From QPIN01 sp964535875 (GTDB lineage: Bacteria > Pseudomonadota > Gammaproteobacteria > Methylococcales > Methylomonadaceae), in NCBI GenBank assembly GCA_964535875.1, contig CAZHUE010000069.1, positions 1 to 12,307 on the forward strand: 12,307 nt of DNA, given 5' to 3'. Positions 1-6,585 of this stretch are shown one piece after another. The stretch's first letter is position 1. Each line of letters opens with the position of its first letter. Under the pieces are notes generated by a model. That model did not search any database and was not told the DNA's origin. It worked only from the letters and a program-made list of their open reading frames with translations. A program made the translations under genes and the position numbers.

Positions 1-822
1 CATCCCAATGCCTGCTCCACCGCCTTCATTTTTTGCCGCTTCTCGCATAGCTTCTAACTGTTGGACTTTTGCATAATCAAGCCCCACTGCTTTTGCAGCT
101 TGCGCTTCAGCGGTTAAATCTGCAATTCGATTGATGCGTTTTAGGGTTTCTTGGTCAAAGTCAGTGCCTTCGATTTTAAAGTCGGTAATATCAAAGCCAA
201 GTTTACGAAAAATGATGGATAATTTAATGGATATGCCACGTGCAACTTCCTCTCTATTCGCATCTATTTCTGCATAGCTATATTTGCTTTCAGCCAGGTA
301 GTCACTAATGGGAGAGATAATGCGATCTGATAGAGTGTCTCTAAAATTATCAACATAAAAGTTAGTACGACTACCTACTATATTAATAAAGAAGTTTACC
401 GGGTCGTAGATACGATAACTGTAATTTCCATAGGCTTTTAAGCCAACAGGGAACTTATATTTTGGATCATCATATTTAATAACAGAGGTTGTTCCCCATT
501 TTTGATCCAGAATCTTACTTTTTTTAAAAAAATAAATACTTACTTTATGTTCACTTTCAAAAAATTGCATAAATTTCTTGATGGTGGTCCAAAAAGGAAT
601 GTTAGCTGTTTTTAAATCAATTAAGCACTCTTCTTCAATCACTGATTGTATTTTTCCTTCATAGACAAAAATACAACCTTGGCCTGGGCCAACGATTAGT
701 TTTGATGCGTTTTTGATTTCAGCCCCATTTTCAGTCCATTGAGACATTAATATATTCTCTGGAGGGTCTTTCCATTCGATAACTGATCGTAACTGTCTTT
801 TGATTCCATTAAGTAAAGCCAT
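1..822 (-). CDS. SPFH-domain protein, YdjI / virion-core-like (C-terminus cut by window edge)
   Basis: An open frame runs from an ATG at 822 to the left edge, giving 274 residues without a stop. GAGG sits 8 nt before the ATG. The N-terminus has the pattern of B. subtilis YdjI-type SPFH proteins: VIEWKDP near residues 14-20, then a K-L-I-V-G-P-G-Q stretch and FVYEGKI near residues 52-58. The middle (about 30-225) fits an SPFH/band-7 fold. It ends in FKIEGTDFD, a short Ala/Gln-rich helix (TAEAQAAKAVGLDYAKVQ) and the start of a Gly-rich stretch (NEGGGAGIGM). In this family such a stretch usually leads to a C-terminal zinc ribbon, which would lie outside the window. Family members are membrane-associated scaffolds, in Bacillus linked to PspA-type envelope stress; that role is inferred here. 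It is divergent from the carbonic anhydrase-like gene, 65 bp away. Confidence 0.82.
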   Translation of the reverse strand, partial: MALLNGIKRQLRSVIEWKDPPENILMSQWTENGAEIKNASKLIVGPGQGCIFVYEGKIQSVIEEECLIDLKTANIPFWTTIKKFMQFFESEHKVSIYFFKKSKILDQKWGTTSVIKYDDPKYKFPVGLKAYGNYSYRIYDPVNFFINIVGSRTNFYVDNFRDTLSDRIISPISDYLAESKYSYAEIDANREEVARGISIKLSIIFRKLGFDITDFKIEGTDFDQETLKRINRIADLTAEAQAAKAVGLDYAKVQQLEAMREAAKNEGGGAGIGM

Positions 823-887
823 TTTAATTGCCTCGGTATAATCTGGATTGTTTGTTATGATTATAGTAAAAATTTGGAGAGATTGTG

Positions 888-1415
888 ATGTTAAGAAAAT
901 TTAAAAATAGTCAGCCATCGGTAGGTATCAACGTTTATATTGATGAAACAGCAGTAGTTATAGGTGATGTGGTTTTAGGAGATGATGTTTCCGTTTGGCC
1001 TGCCGCTGTCGTTAGAGGAGATGTAGAGGGCATCCGTATTGGAGACGGTACAAATATTCAAGATGGTTCCGTGTTACATGTTTCTCATGCCGGTGATTAT
1101 TCTGAAAACGGGCATCCATTAACGATTGGAAAAGGGGTGACAATTGGCCATAAAGCCGTTGTTCATGCTTGTACTGTAGGCGATTATTGTTTAATTGGAA
1201 TTGGTGCTATTATTTTGGATGATGCGGTATTGGAAGATTATGTGATGTTAGGTGCAGGGGCATTGGTTTCACCAGGTAAAAAACTGGAGGGAGGTTTTTT
1301 ATACGTCGGGGTGCCTGCTAGACAGGTTCGGCCTTTGAAAGGTTCAGAAAAAGAGTTTCTGGAATATTCTTATAAGCATTATATTGAGTTGAAAGATGAC
1401 TATTTAAAAGACTAG
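888..1415 (+). CDS. Gamma-class carbonic anhydrase-like protein (YrdA/CaiE/PaaY family)
   Basis: 175 residues forming a left-handed beta-helix of hexapeptide repeats (about residues 15-140, visible as V-x-I-G-D-x-V-x-L-G periodicity) followed by a C-terminal helix. The three histidines expected to bind metal are present: H64 in VLHVSH, and H88 and H93 in IGHKAVVH. R43 and D45 (VVRGD) and Q58-D59 (NIQDG) match the conserved active-site framework of gamma carbonic anhydrases. A GTG at 885 is in frame, but I prefer the ATG at 888 because GGAG (876-879) then lies 8 nt away. Many members of this family have weak or no measured CO2 hydration activity, so the enzymatic role is likely rather than certain. 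It ends 10 bp from the 3' end of convergent aroE with no clear terminator between them. Confidence 0.9.
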   Translation: MLRKFKNSQPSVGINVYIDETAVVIGDVVLGDDVSVWPAAVVRGDVEGIRIGDGTNIQDGSVLHVSHAGDYSENGHPLTIGKGVTIGHKAVVHACTVGDYCLIGIGAIILDDAVLEDYVMLGAGALVSPGKKLEGGFLYVGVPARQVRPLKGSEKEFLEYSYKHYIELKDDYLKD

Positions 1416-1425
1416 TTATTCAGTA

Positions 1426-2262
1426 TTAACTGATTTTGCGTTCTGAATTTAACAAACCAATGATTTGTCTGGTTTCAGGGCGTATTCCACGCCATAAATA
1501 AAAGGCTTCAGCTGCTTGTTCTACTAACATACCAAGACCATCAAGACTTTTTTCTGCCCCATGAGCTAATCCCCAGTTAACGAATGGAGTAGGCTGATTT
1601 CCGTAGGCTAAATCATAACAACAACCTTGTTGAACTAGAATATTGTCTGCCAACGGAGGAAGTTTTCCCGATAAACTAGCTGATGTTGCGTTTAATATCA
1701 GATCAAATTGTTCATTTTTGATGTCATTGTAACCACACCCTTTAATACTCCCCAATTGAGAGAATTCATGACTTAGGGTGATAGCCTTATCTACTGTACG
1801 GTTTGCAATAACGATTTGTTTAGGCGATTTTTCCATCAGAGGGCTAATAATGCCTCGACTTGCACCACCAGCACCTAGTATTAAAATTCTACGGTTTGAT
1901 AAAGAAATAGAGTGGTTAATGGTTAAATCTGCAACTAGGCCAAGACCATCAGTATTGTCGCCTAAAATCGATCCATCTTCTTGTAATACTAAGGTGTTTA
2001 CAGCTTTACTAATTTGGGCACGTTTAGAAAGTTGATCAGCTTGTTGCCAGGCTAGTTCTTTTAAAGGAACAGTGCAATTTAAGCCTTTACCACCTTGTTC
2101 AAAAAATAACTTAATGGCCTCTTGAAAATACGTAGCTGGGACGTCTTGAGCATCGTAAGTAATCTTCTGTTGGGTCTGTTCAGCAAATAATCGATGGATA
2201 ATGGGTGATTTACTGTGACTGATTGGGTGTCCAAATACTGCATAACGATCCGCTGAGGTCAT
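1426..2262 (-). CDS. aroE: Shikimate dehydrogenase (NADP-dependent)
   Basis: 278 residues, the normal AroE length. It reduces 3-dehydroshikimate to shikimate with NADPH in the cytoplasmic aromatic amino acid and chorismate pathway. Visible motifs: the substrate-binding serines S15 and S17 in GHPISHSKSP; NCTVPLK with catalytic K68; GDNTDG with catalytic partner D105; the nucleotide-binding loop GAGGASRG (130-137); and NRT (154-156), which recognises the NADP 2'-phosphate. The ATG overlaps the stop codon of the upstream membrane-protein gene as ATGA, so the two are probably translationally coupled. Transcription order is hemB, membrane protein, aroE. All expected catalytic residues are present. 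Confidence 0.97.
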   Translation of the reverse strand: MTSADRYAVFGHPISHSKSPIIHRLFAEQTQQKITYDAQDVPATYFQEAIKLFFEQGGKGLNCTVPLKELAWQQADQLSKRAQISKAVNTLVLQEDGSILGDNTDGLGLVADLTINHSISLSNRRILILGAGGASRGIISPLMEKSPKQIVIANRTVDKAITLSHEFSQLGSIKGCGYNDIKNEQFDLILNATSASLSGKLPPLADNILVQQGCCYDLAYGNQPTPFVNWGLAHGAEKSLDGLGMLVEQAAEAFYLWRGIRPETRQIIGLLNSERKIS

Positions 2263-2792
2263 GAATTTTCTCGTTTATTCATCCAGTATTCCCATAAAAA
2301 GGTAGCTGCAACTATTAGGATAGCGATAAGTGTGTCCAGCCACATGATAGGCCCATAAAAAGCACGAATAACTGATGAGATGCCAAGGTATAGCCCAACC
2401 AAGCTAAAGCGCCAGCCGATTCGTAAGCCATCAAGCATAGTGGCTAATGAAAGAAGTAATAAAATAACCAGGCTGGCACTTGTAGGTGATAATTGACCTG
2501 ATTTTTGTAGTAAAAAAGCACCCCCAACGACCAGTAAGGAGGTTGACCAATGCATTGATTGTTCTTTTACAATGTCTGCGAAATCACCGTCGTTATGTTT
2601 AGATTGTAACCAGGCAATTAGAATGGCAAAAATAGCAAAAACAAAAACCATGATTAACCAATAGCCATAGCCATCATCTGGAGAATAATCGGTAATGGCA
2701 ACACCTGCCAGGGATAAGAACAATAGAAAAATTAAAATGCCTTCTTCAATATGGAATTTTATTTTTTCGCTAATCGTTTGGACTTCTTGCAT
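2259..2792 (-). CDS. Predicted inner-membrane protein with about six TM helices, unknown function
   Basis: 177 residues. I do not recognise the family. Hydrophobic segments lie near residues 18-36, 43-62, 83-98, 104-120, 126-143 and 148-167, which suggests six membrane helices. The N-terminus is charged and amphipathic (EKIKFHIEEG) and the C-terminal tail is short and basic (MNKRENS). There is a hydrophilic, acidic loop around residues 64-76 (KHNDGDFADIVKE). I see no signal peptide, catalytic motif or metal-binding cluster. The ATG at 2792 follows a modest purine-rich stretch (AAGAGA). The gene begins 60 bp after the hemB stop and overlaps aroE by ATGA, so it is probably cotranscribed with both. 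That context does not reveal a function, since both partners are housekeeping enzymes. Confidence 0.8.
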   Translation of the reverse strand: MQEVQTISEKIKFHIEEGILIFLLFLSLAGVAITDYSPDDGYGYWLIMVFVFAIFAILIAWLQSKHNDGDFADIVKEQSMHWSTSLLVVGGAFLLQKSGQLSPTSASLVILLLLSLATMLDGLRIGWRFSLVGLYLGISSVIRAFYGPIMWLDTLIAILIVAATFLWEYWMNKRENS

Positions 2793-2852
2793 GATGGTTC
2801 TCTTAAATTAATTATTCTTATAATTTGAGTATAGCCTAAGATTCAACGTATA

Positions 2853-3860
2853 TTATTGTTTTTGTAGCCATTGTGCTATCAATTTTGCGTAATAGGTCAA
2901 TATAGCATCACACCCTGCTCTTTTAAACGAAAGAAGTGACTCCAAAACGACTTGTTTTTCATCCAGCCAGCCATTAATGGATGCGGCTTTTAACATGGCA
3001 TATTCTCCGCTCACTTGATAAGCAAAGGTGGGTACAGCAAACTGATCTTTTGCTCGGCGAATAATGTCAAGGTAAGGCATGCCCGGTTTGATCATAATTA
3101 TATCCGCTCCTTCCTGTAAATCCAGTTCAATTTCTCGTAGAGCTTCGTCTGAATTAGCTGGATCCATTTGATAACTACATTTATTGCTCTTTCCCAAGTT
3201 TGAAGATGACCCTACTGCATCGCGAAAAGGACCGTAAAAACTTGAAGCGTATTTGGCGGAATACGCCAAAATTTGCGTATTAATAAAGTTGTTAGATTCT
3301 AAAATAGTTCTTATTGCACCAATTCGACCATCCATCATATCTGAGGGGGCAACGATATCAACACCAGCTTCAGCATGAGAGAGTGCTTGTTTGCATAAAA
3401 CTCCAATAGTTTCGTCATTCATAACATAGCCTTCACTATTAATAAGGCCATCTTGTCCATGCGTAGTAAAAGGGTCTAAGGCAACATCAGTAATTATTCC
3501 CAGATTGGGAAAAGATTTTTTAAGCACTTTAACACAGCGTTGGGCTAAGCCATCAGAACTAAATGCTTCACTTGCATCATCAGATTTTTTGTCAGTTGAT
3601 GTTACAGGGAATAAAGCAATTGCAGGGATTCCTAAACTCGTCAATTGATCTGCTTCTTCCAATATTAAGTCTATTGAAAGTCTTTCAATATCAGGCATAG
3701 AAGGGATTTTTTCTCTTTGGTTACTCCCTTCAATTACAAACATTGGATAGATAAGATCATTTACGGTTAAAATATTTTCACGCATCAATTGACGAGAAAA
3801 ATTATGGGAACGCATTCTTCGCATGCGTGTGCTAGGGAAAATGATGTTATTATGTCGCAT
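2853..3860 (-). CDS. hemB: Delta-aminolevulinic acid dehydratase (porphobilinogen synthase), Mg-type active site
   Basis: 335 residues. It condenses two 5-aminolevulinate molecules into porphobilinogen for heme synthesis in the cytoplasm. Both Schiff-base lysines are present: K203 in AYSAKYAS and K258 in MIKPGMPY. The metal site reads TDVALDPFTTHGQDG, with A127, D129 and D137 at the positions of the three zinc-binding cysteines of the E. coli enzyme. This is the cysteine-free, Mg-using Pseudomonas-type enzyme. The N-terminal arm (TRMRRMRSHNFSRQLMREN) also resembles the Pseudomonas sequence, which supports the ATG at 3860 even though no strong Shine-Dalgarno precedes it. It is first in a probable three-gene unit with the six-TM protein and aroE, and divergent from mlaC. 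Confidence 0.97.
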   Translation of the reverse strand: MRHNNIIFPSTRMRRMRSHNFSRQLMRENILTVNDLIYPMFVIEGSNQREKIPSMPDIERLSIDLILEEADQLTSLGIPAIALFPVTSTDKKSDDASEAFSSDGLAQRCVKVLKKSFPNLGIITDVALDPFTTHGQDGLINSEGYVMNDETIGVLCKQALSHAEAGVDIVAPSDMMDGRIGAIRTILESNNFINTQILAYSAKYASSFYGPFRDAVGSSSNLGKSNKCSYQMDPANSDEALREIELDLQEGADIIMIKPGMPYLDIIRRAKDQFAVPTFAYQVSGEYAMLKAASINGWLDEKQVVLESLLSFKRAGCDAILTYYAKLIAQWLQKQ

Positions 3861-4023
3861 ATAATCTACTGGTTATAAGTGGTTTCTTGTAATTAAAGAT
3901 ATCAAGCGTACTTTAGTTTTTTTGTTAGATTCTAGGAAAAACGATTAATATTTGGTATTTTTATTGTTGTGAATCAACTTACTTATTCGATTTGTTATTT
4001 TATCGATATTTTTCAAACTTTCA

Positions 4024-4051
4024 TTGTATCAGTGAATTTATAGTTTATGGT
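4024..4051 (+). promoter_or_regulatory. Candidate sigma-70 promoter for mlaC
   Basis: TTGTAT (4024-4029) and TATGGT (4046-4051) are separated by 16 bp in the AT-rich gap between divergent hemB and mlaC. Each hexamer matches the consensus at 4 of 6 positions. The sequence is AT-rich enough that near-consensus matches occur by chance, so this is a weak prediction. I found no convincing paired promoter for hemB in the same gap (3861-4097). Confidence 0.25.
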
Positions 4052-4052
4052 A

Positions 4053-4088
4053 CTTAAAAAAGGAACATAGGACACTTTCATTAAAGTG
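4053..4088 (+). promoter_or_regulatory. Hairpin abutting the mlaC Shine-Dalgarno sequence
   Basis: CACTTT (4073-4078) and AAAGTG (4083-4088) form a perfect 6-bp stem with the 4-nt loop CATT. The last G of the 3' arm is the first base of the GGAG ribosome-binding site (4088-4091). The feature covers the leader segment from just after the candidate -10 element. A stem here could partly mask ribosome entry on mlaC, but 6 bp with four A:T pairs is weak, so regulation is only inferred. Confidence 0.3.
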
Positions 4089-4097
4089 GAGATTTTT

Positions 4098-4748
4098 ATG
4101 AACACTCAACAGATTAAAAAACATTTTTTACTTACTGCTTTTAGTTTAATATTTGGATATTTTTCTATTTCTCAAGCAATTTCGGCTGATTTAATTGCTC
4201 CTCAGATCCCAATTGATAAGGTTTCTGCAGAGATAAAGGCCAAGTTTCAAGATCCGGCTTTTACTCGGGATTTTAATCAAGCTACTAATTATGTTAAAAA
4301 GGCCATTGATCCTTATGTGGCTTTTAATCGAGTTTCTGCGCTGGTATTAGGAAGGTTATGGAGAAAAGCAACAAAGGATGAGAAATTAAGATTTAAGCAA
4401 GAGTTTCAGATTTTATTAATAAGGACATATTCTCGAGCTTTTTTTGAATTTAAGGATTGGTCGGTGCGCTTTTTACCAATTGGAAAGTTGGAGCAGGGAG
4501 CGAAAAAAACGATTGTTAAAACTGAAATTTTGCAACCTGGTTTACAGCCATTAGCCATTAATTACCGAATGGTCTTAACAAAAAGTGGCTGGAAAGCATA
4601 TGACATTATGATAGAAGGGATTAGTTTGGTTACAAATTATAGGGCATCTATTAAAAATGAGTATAAAAAAACAGGTTCTTTAGATGCAGTGATTGAACGG
4701 TTAAGCAAGAGAAATGTTGCTGCACTTTCTAAGGAAAATAAGTCATAA
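4098..4748 (+). CDS. mlaC: MlaC-family periplasmic phospholipid-binding protein
   Basis: 216 residues. The first 30 form a Sec signal peptide: basic KK, a hydrophobic core, and likely cleavage after ISA at residue 30. The mature part carries the MlaC/Ttg2D pattern: an AIDPYVAFNRVSALVLGRLWRKA-like segment near residues 70-90, then RTYSRAFFEF, and the C-terminal W-K-A-Y-D-I-M-I-E-G-I-S-L-V-T-N-Y-R block. MlaC proteins carry phospholipid between the MlaFEDB inner-membrane complex and the outer membrane. I chose ATG 4098 over the in-frame GTG at 4086 because GGAG lies 6 nt before the ATG. The usual partners mlaF, mlaE, mlaD and mlaB are not in this window, so this copy stands apart from a full mla operon, at least on the visible side. 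Confidence 0.9.
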   Translation: MNTQQIKKHFLLTAFSLIFGYFSISQAISADLIAPQIPIDKVSAEIKAKFQDPAFTRDFNQATNYVKKAIDPYVAFNRVSALVLGRLWRKATKDEKLRFKQEFQILLIRTYSRAFFEFKDWSVRFLPIGKLEQGAKKTIVKTEILQPGLQPLAINYRMVLTKSGWKAYDIMIEGISLVTNYRASIKNEYKKTGSLDAVIERLSKRNVAALSKENKS

Positions 4749-4763
4749 ACCTGTTTATCTAAC

Positions 4764-4791
4764 TTTCTACTTTATAAATTATGAGTAGAAA
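4764..4791 (+). terminator. AT-rich hairpin after mlaC, weak terminator candidate
   Basis: TTTCTACT (4764-4771) and AGTAGAAA (4784-4791) form a perfect 8-bp stem with a 12-nt AT-rich loop, 16 nt after the mlaC stop. It is followed by ATTTTCTATTTC, which is T-rich but has no long uninterrupted T-run. It may partly end mlaC transcription before cmoA. The low GC content makes it a weak intrinsic terminator. Confidence 0.35.
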
Positions 4792-4826
4792 ATTTTCTAT
4801 TTCGCACTCTTCATTTTGTTTGTTTT

Positions 4827-5558
4827 ATGTCCATTACTAAGGACACTTTGTACGCTAGTCCTATCGGAGCGGCAAGCTCTTTTAAATTTGATCAATCTGT
4901 GGTTAATGTTTTTCCAGATATGATTGAACGATCGGTGCCAGGTTATCAGGCCATTATTTCTGCAATTGGTTTATTAGCGGAACGCTACTCTCAGGAACAC
5001 AGTGTTTGCTATGATCTTGGTTGCTCTTTAGGCGCGGCTACTTTTTCAATGCGCCATCAAATTTTGACAAAAAATTGTAAAATTATTGCTGTAGATGATT
5101 CAGTAGCGATGATTCAGAAGCTTAAGGTACATTTGGAAAAAGATAGTGGTTGTGTAGATGTTGATGTGTTGTGCGCTGATATTCGTGAGGTAGCCATTGA
5201 AAACGCTTCTGTGGTCGTGCTTAACTTTACATTACAGTTTATCCCAATAGATGACAGGTTGGCTTTTTTGAAAAAAATATTCCGAGGAATGCTGCCGGGC
5301 GGAGTTCTAATTTTATCAGAAAAACTTAAGTTCGAGGATGCGAGACAACAAGAATTGCAAACAGATTTGCATCATGAGTTTAAAAAAACACAGGGGTATA
5401 GTGATTTAGAAATTAGTCAGAAAAGGTCCGCATTAGAAAATGTTTTATTAGCCGAAACTTTTGCGACTCATCAACAGCGATTAGAAAATGCTGGATTTAC
5501 CAGTACAGAAATTTGGTTTCAGTATTTTAACTTTTCTTCCATGATTGCCCTTAAATGA
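4827..5558 (+). CDS. cmoA: Carboxy-S-adenosyl-L-methionine synthase
   Basis: 243 residues, close to the 247 of E. coli CmoA and alignable end to end. It converts SAM and prephenate into carboxy-SAM, the donor for the cmo5U wobble modification of tRNA. Visible features: DLGCSLGAAT (63-72) SAM-binding loop, VFPDMIERSVPGY (28-40), NFTLQF (133-138) and SQKRSALEN, whose R200 corresponds to the E. coli arginine that holds the carboxyl group. The start is fixed by homology, because an in-frame stop lies at 4782-4784 and no other start codon occurs between it and 4827. The 20 bases before the ATG are nearly all pyrimidine and T, with no Shine-Dalgarno. cmoB begins 10 bp after the stop. Its substrate prephenate derives from the pathway in which AroE acts. 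Confidence 0.97.
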   Translation: MSITKDTLYASPIGAASSFKFDQSVVNVFPDMIERSVPGYQAIISAIGLLAERYSQEHSVCYDLGCSLGAATFSMRHQILTKNCKIIAVDDSVAMIQKLKVHLEKDSGCVDVDVLCADIREVAIENASVVVLNFTLQFIPIDDRLAFLKKIFRGMLPGGVLILSEKLKFEDARQQELQTDLHHEFKKTQGYSDLEISQKRSALENVLLAETFATHQQRLENAGFTSTEIWFQYFNFSSMIALK

Positions 5559-5568
5559 TAGGGTTGAA

Positions 5569-6534
5569 ATGATCGACTATCAGCCTTTGTACCAAGAGTT
5601 GATTGAGTTAAAAGCAGAAAAATTGGTTGATTCAATCCCTCAGTTTCTAACGGAATTTTTTGCTCAAAAAGCTGTTGTTAATTGGTTGGAATTAATGGGG
5701 CAGTTGCCTGACGTAAAATGTTCAGTTTGTGACTTGAATGCAGAGGCAATAATCATTGGAAAAAAATCTGATTTAGATGGGAAAAAAAATCATGACCTAA
5801 TAGAGCAACTAAAGCAATTCCATCCATGGAGAAAGGGGCCATATAATATTTTTGGCAACCTGATAGACACTGAATGGCGCTCAGATTGGAAATGGGATCG
5901 GCTTAAAAACCATATAGCGCCTTTAAAAAACCGGTTTGTATTGGATGTTGGGTGTGGCAGTGGTTATCATTGCTGGCGTATGCTGGGGGCAGGTGCCAAA
6001 ATGGTGGTTGGTGTTGAACCCTTATCCCTCAATGTCATTCAATTTCATGTCATTCGACAATTAATTGGAGAATCACCTGTTTATGTTTTGCCGATTGGGT
6101 TAGAACAAGTACCTGAAGGAATTAAAGCCTTTGATACGGTTTTTTCAATGGGCGTATTATATCATCGGCGTTCACCTATTGATCATTTATTAGAGTTAAA
6201 AAACTGCCTACAGTCAGGAGGTGAGTTGATTCTTGAAACTCTGATAATAAATGGGGAGAATGGAGCATTTTTAATGCCGGAAGACCGGTATGCAAAAATG
6301 CGTAATGTCTGGTTTTTACCTAGTTGTAAAACGCTTATAAGTTGGATGGAACGTTGTGGTTTTAAAAACTGTCGAGTGATTGATGTGACAACAACAACAA
6401 TAGAAGAACAAAGAACGACTGATTGGATGCGGTTTCATTCTTTAAAAGATTTTCTTGATTCTGAGAATTTCAGCCTTACTTGTGAAGGACTACCCGCCCC
6501 TAAACGCGCTATTATTTTGGCAAATTCGCCATAA
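5569..6534 (+). CDS. cmoB: tRNA U34 carboxymethyltransferase
   Basis: 321 residues (E. coli CmoB has 323). It transfers the carboxymethyl group of carboxy-SAM to 5-hydroxyuridine at tRNA position 34, making cmo5U. The carboxy-SAM-binding residues known in E. coli are conserved with an offset of two: K89 in PWRKGP, W103 and K108 in DTEWRSDWKW, the tyrosine of GVLYHRRSP, and R313 in PAPKRA. The SAM fold motif LDVGCGSGYH begins at residue 125. The N-terminal 80 residues are poorly conserved, as is usual in this family. I chose ATG 5569 because MIDYQ matches the E. coli start and AGGG lies 5 nt before it. An upstream in-frame TTG at 5545 overlaps cmoA and is less likely. Tight spacing indicates an operon with cmoA. 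Confidence 0.97.
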   Translation: MIDYQPLYQELIELKAEKLVDSIPQFLTEFFAQKAVVNWLELMGQLPDVKCSVCDLNAEAIIIGKKSDLDGKKNHDLIEQLKQFHPWRKGPYNIFGNLIDTEWRSDWKWDRLKNHIAPLKNRFVLDVGCGSGYHCWRMLGAGAKMVVGVEPLSLNVIQFHVIRQLIGESPVYVLPIGLEQVPEGIKAFDTVFSMGVLYHRRSPIDHLLELKNCLQSGGELILETLIINGENGAFLMPEDRYAKMRNVWFLPSCKTLISWMERCGFKNCRVIDVTTTTIEEQRTTDWMRFHSLKDFLDSENFSLTCEGLPAPKRAIILANSP

Positions 6535-6552
6535 TTTTTTTGAGAGATCCGA

Positions 6553-6585
6553 ATGGTAATTAAAGTTAAAAAACGATTTAAATGA
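6553..6585 (+). CDS. Candidate 10-codon leader peptide coupled to rimO
   Basis: ATG at 6553 opens a short frame encoding MVIKVKKRFK and stopping at TGA 6583-6585. The stop overlaps the rimO ATG (6582-6584) as ATGA. GAGAG at 6542-6546 lies 6 nt before this small ORF, whereas no Shine-Dalgarno precedes rimO itself: the bases just before its ATG are AAAACGATTTAA. The arrangement suggests that ribosomes load on the mini-ORF and reinitiate on rimO. The peptide is strongly basic (five of ten residues K or R). Its existence is inferred from position and spacing alone; an ORF this short could be accidental. Confidence 0.4.
   Translation: MVIKVKKRFK

Noticed and set aside
837..842. Perfect TATAAT upstream of the carbonic anhydrase-like gene
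   Set aside because: No acceptable -35 hexamer occurs at 16-18 bp, and this DNA is AT-rich, so it was not called as a promoter.
1778..2035. 85-codon open frame on the plus strand
   Set aside because: It lies antisense inside aroE, resembles no protein I know, and has no ribosome-binding site.
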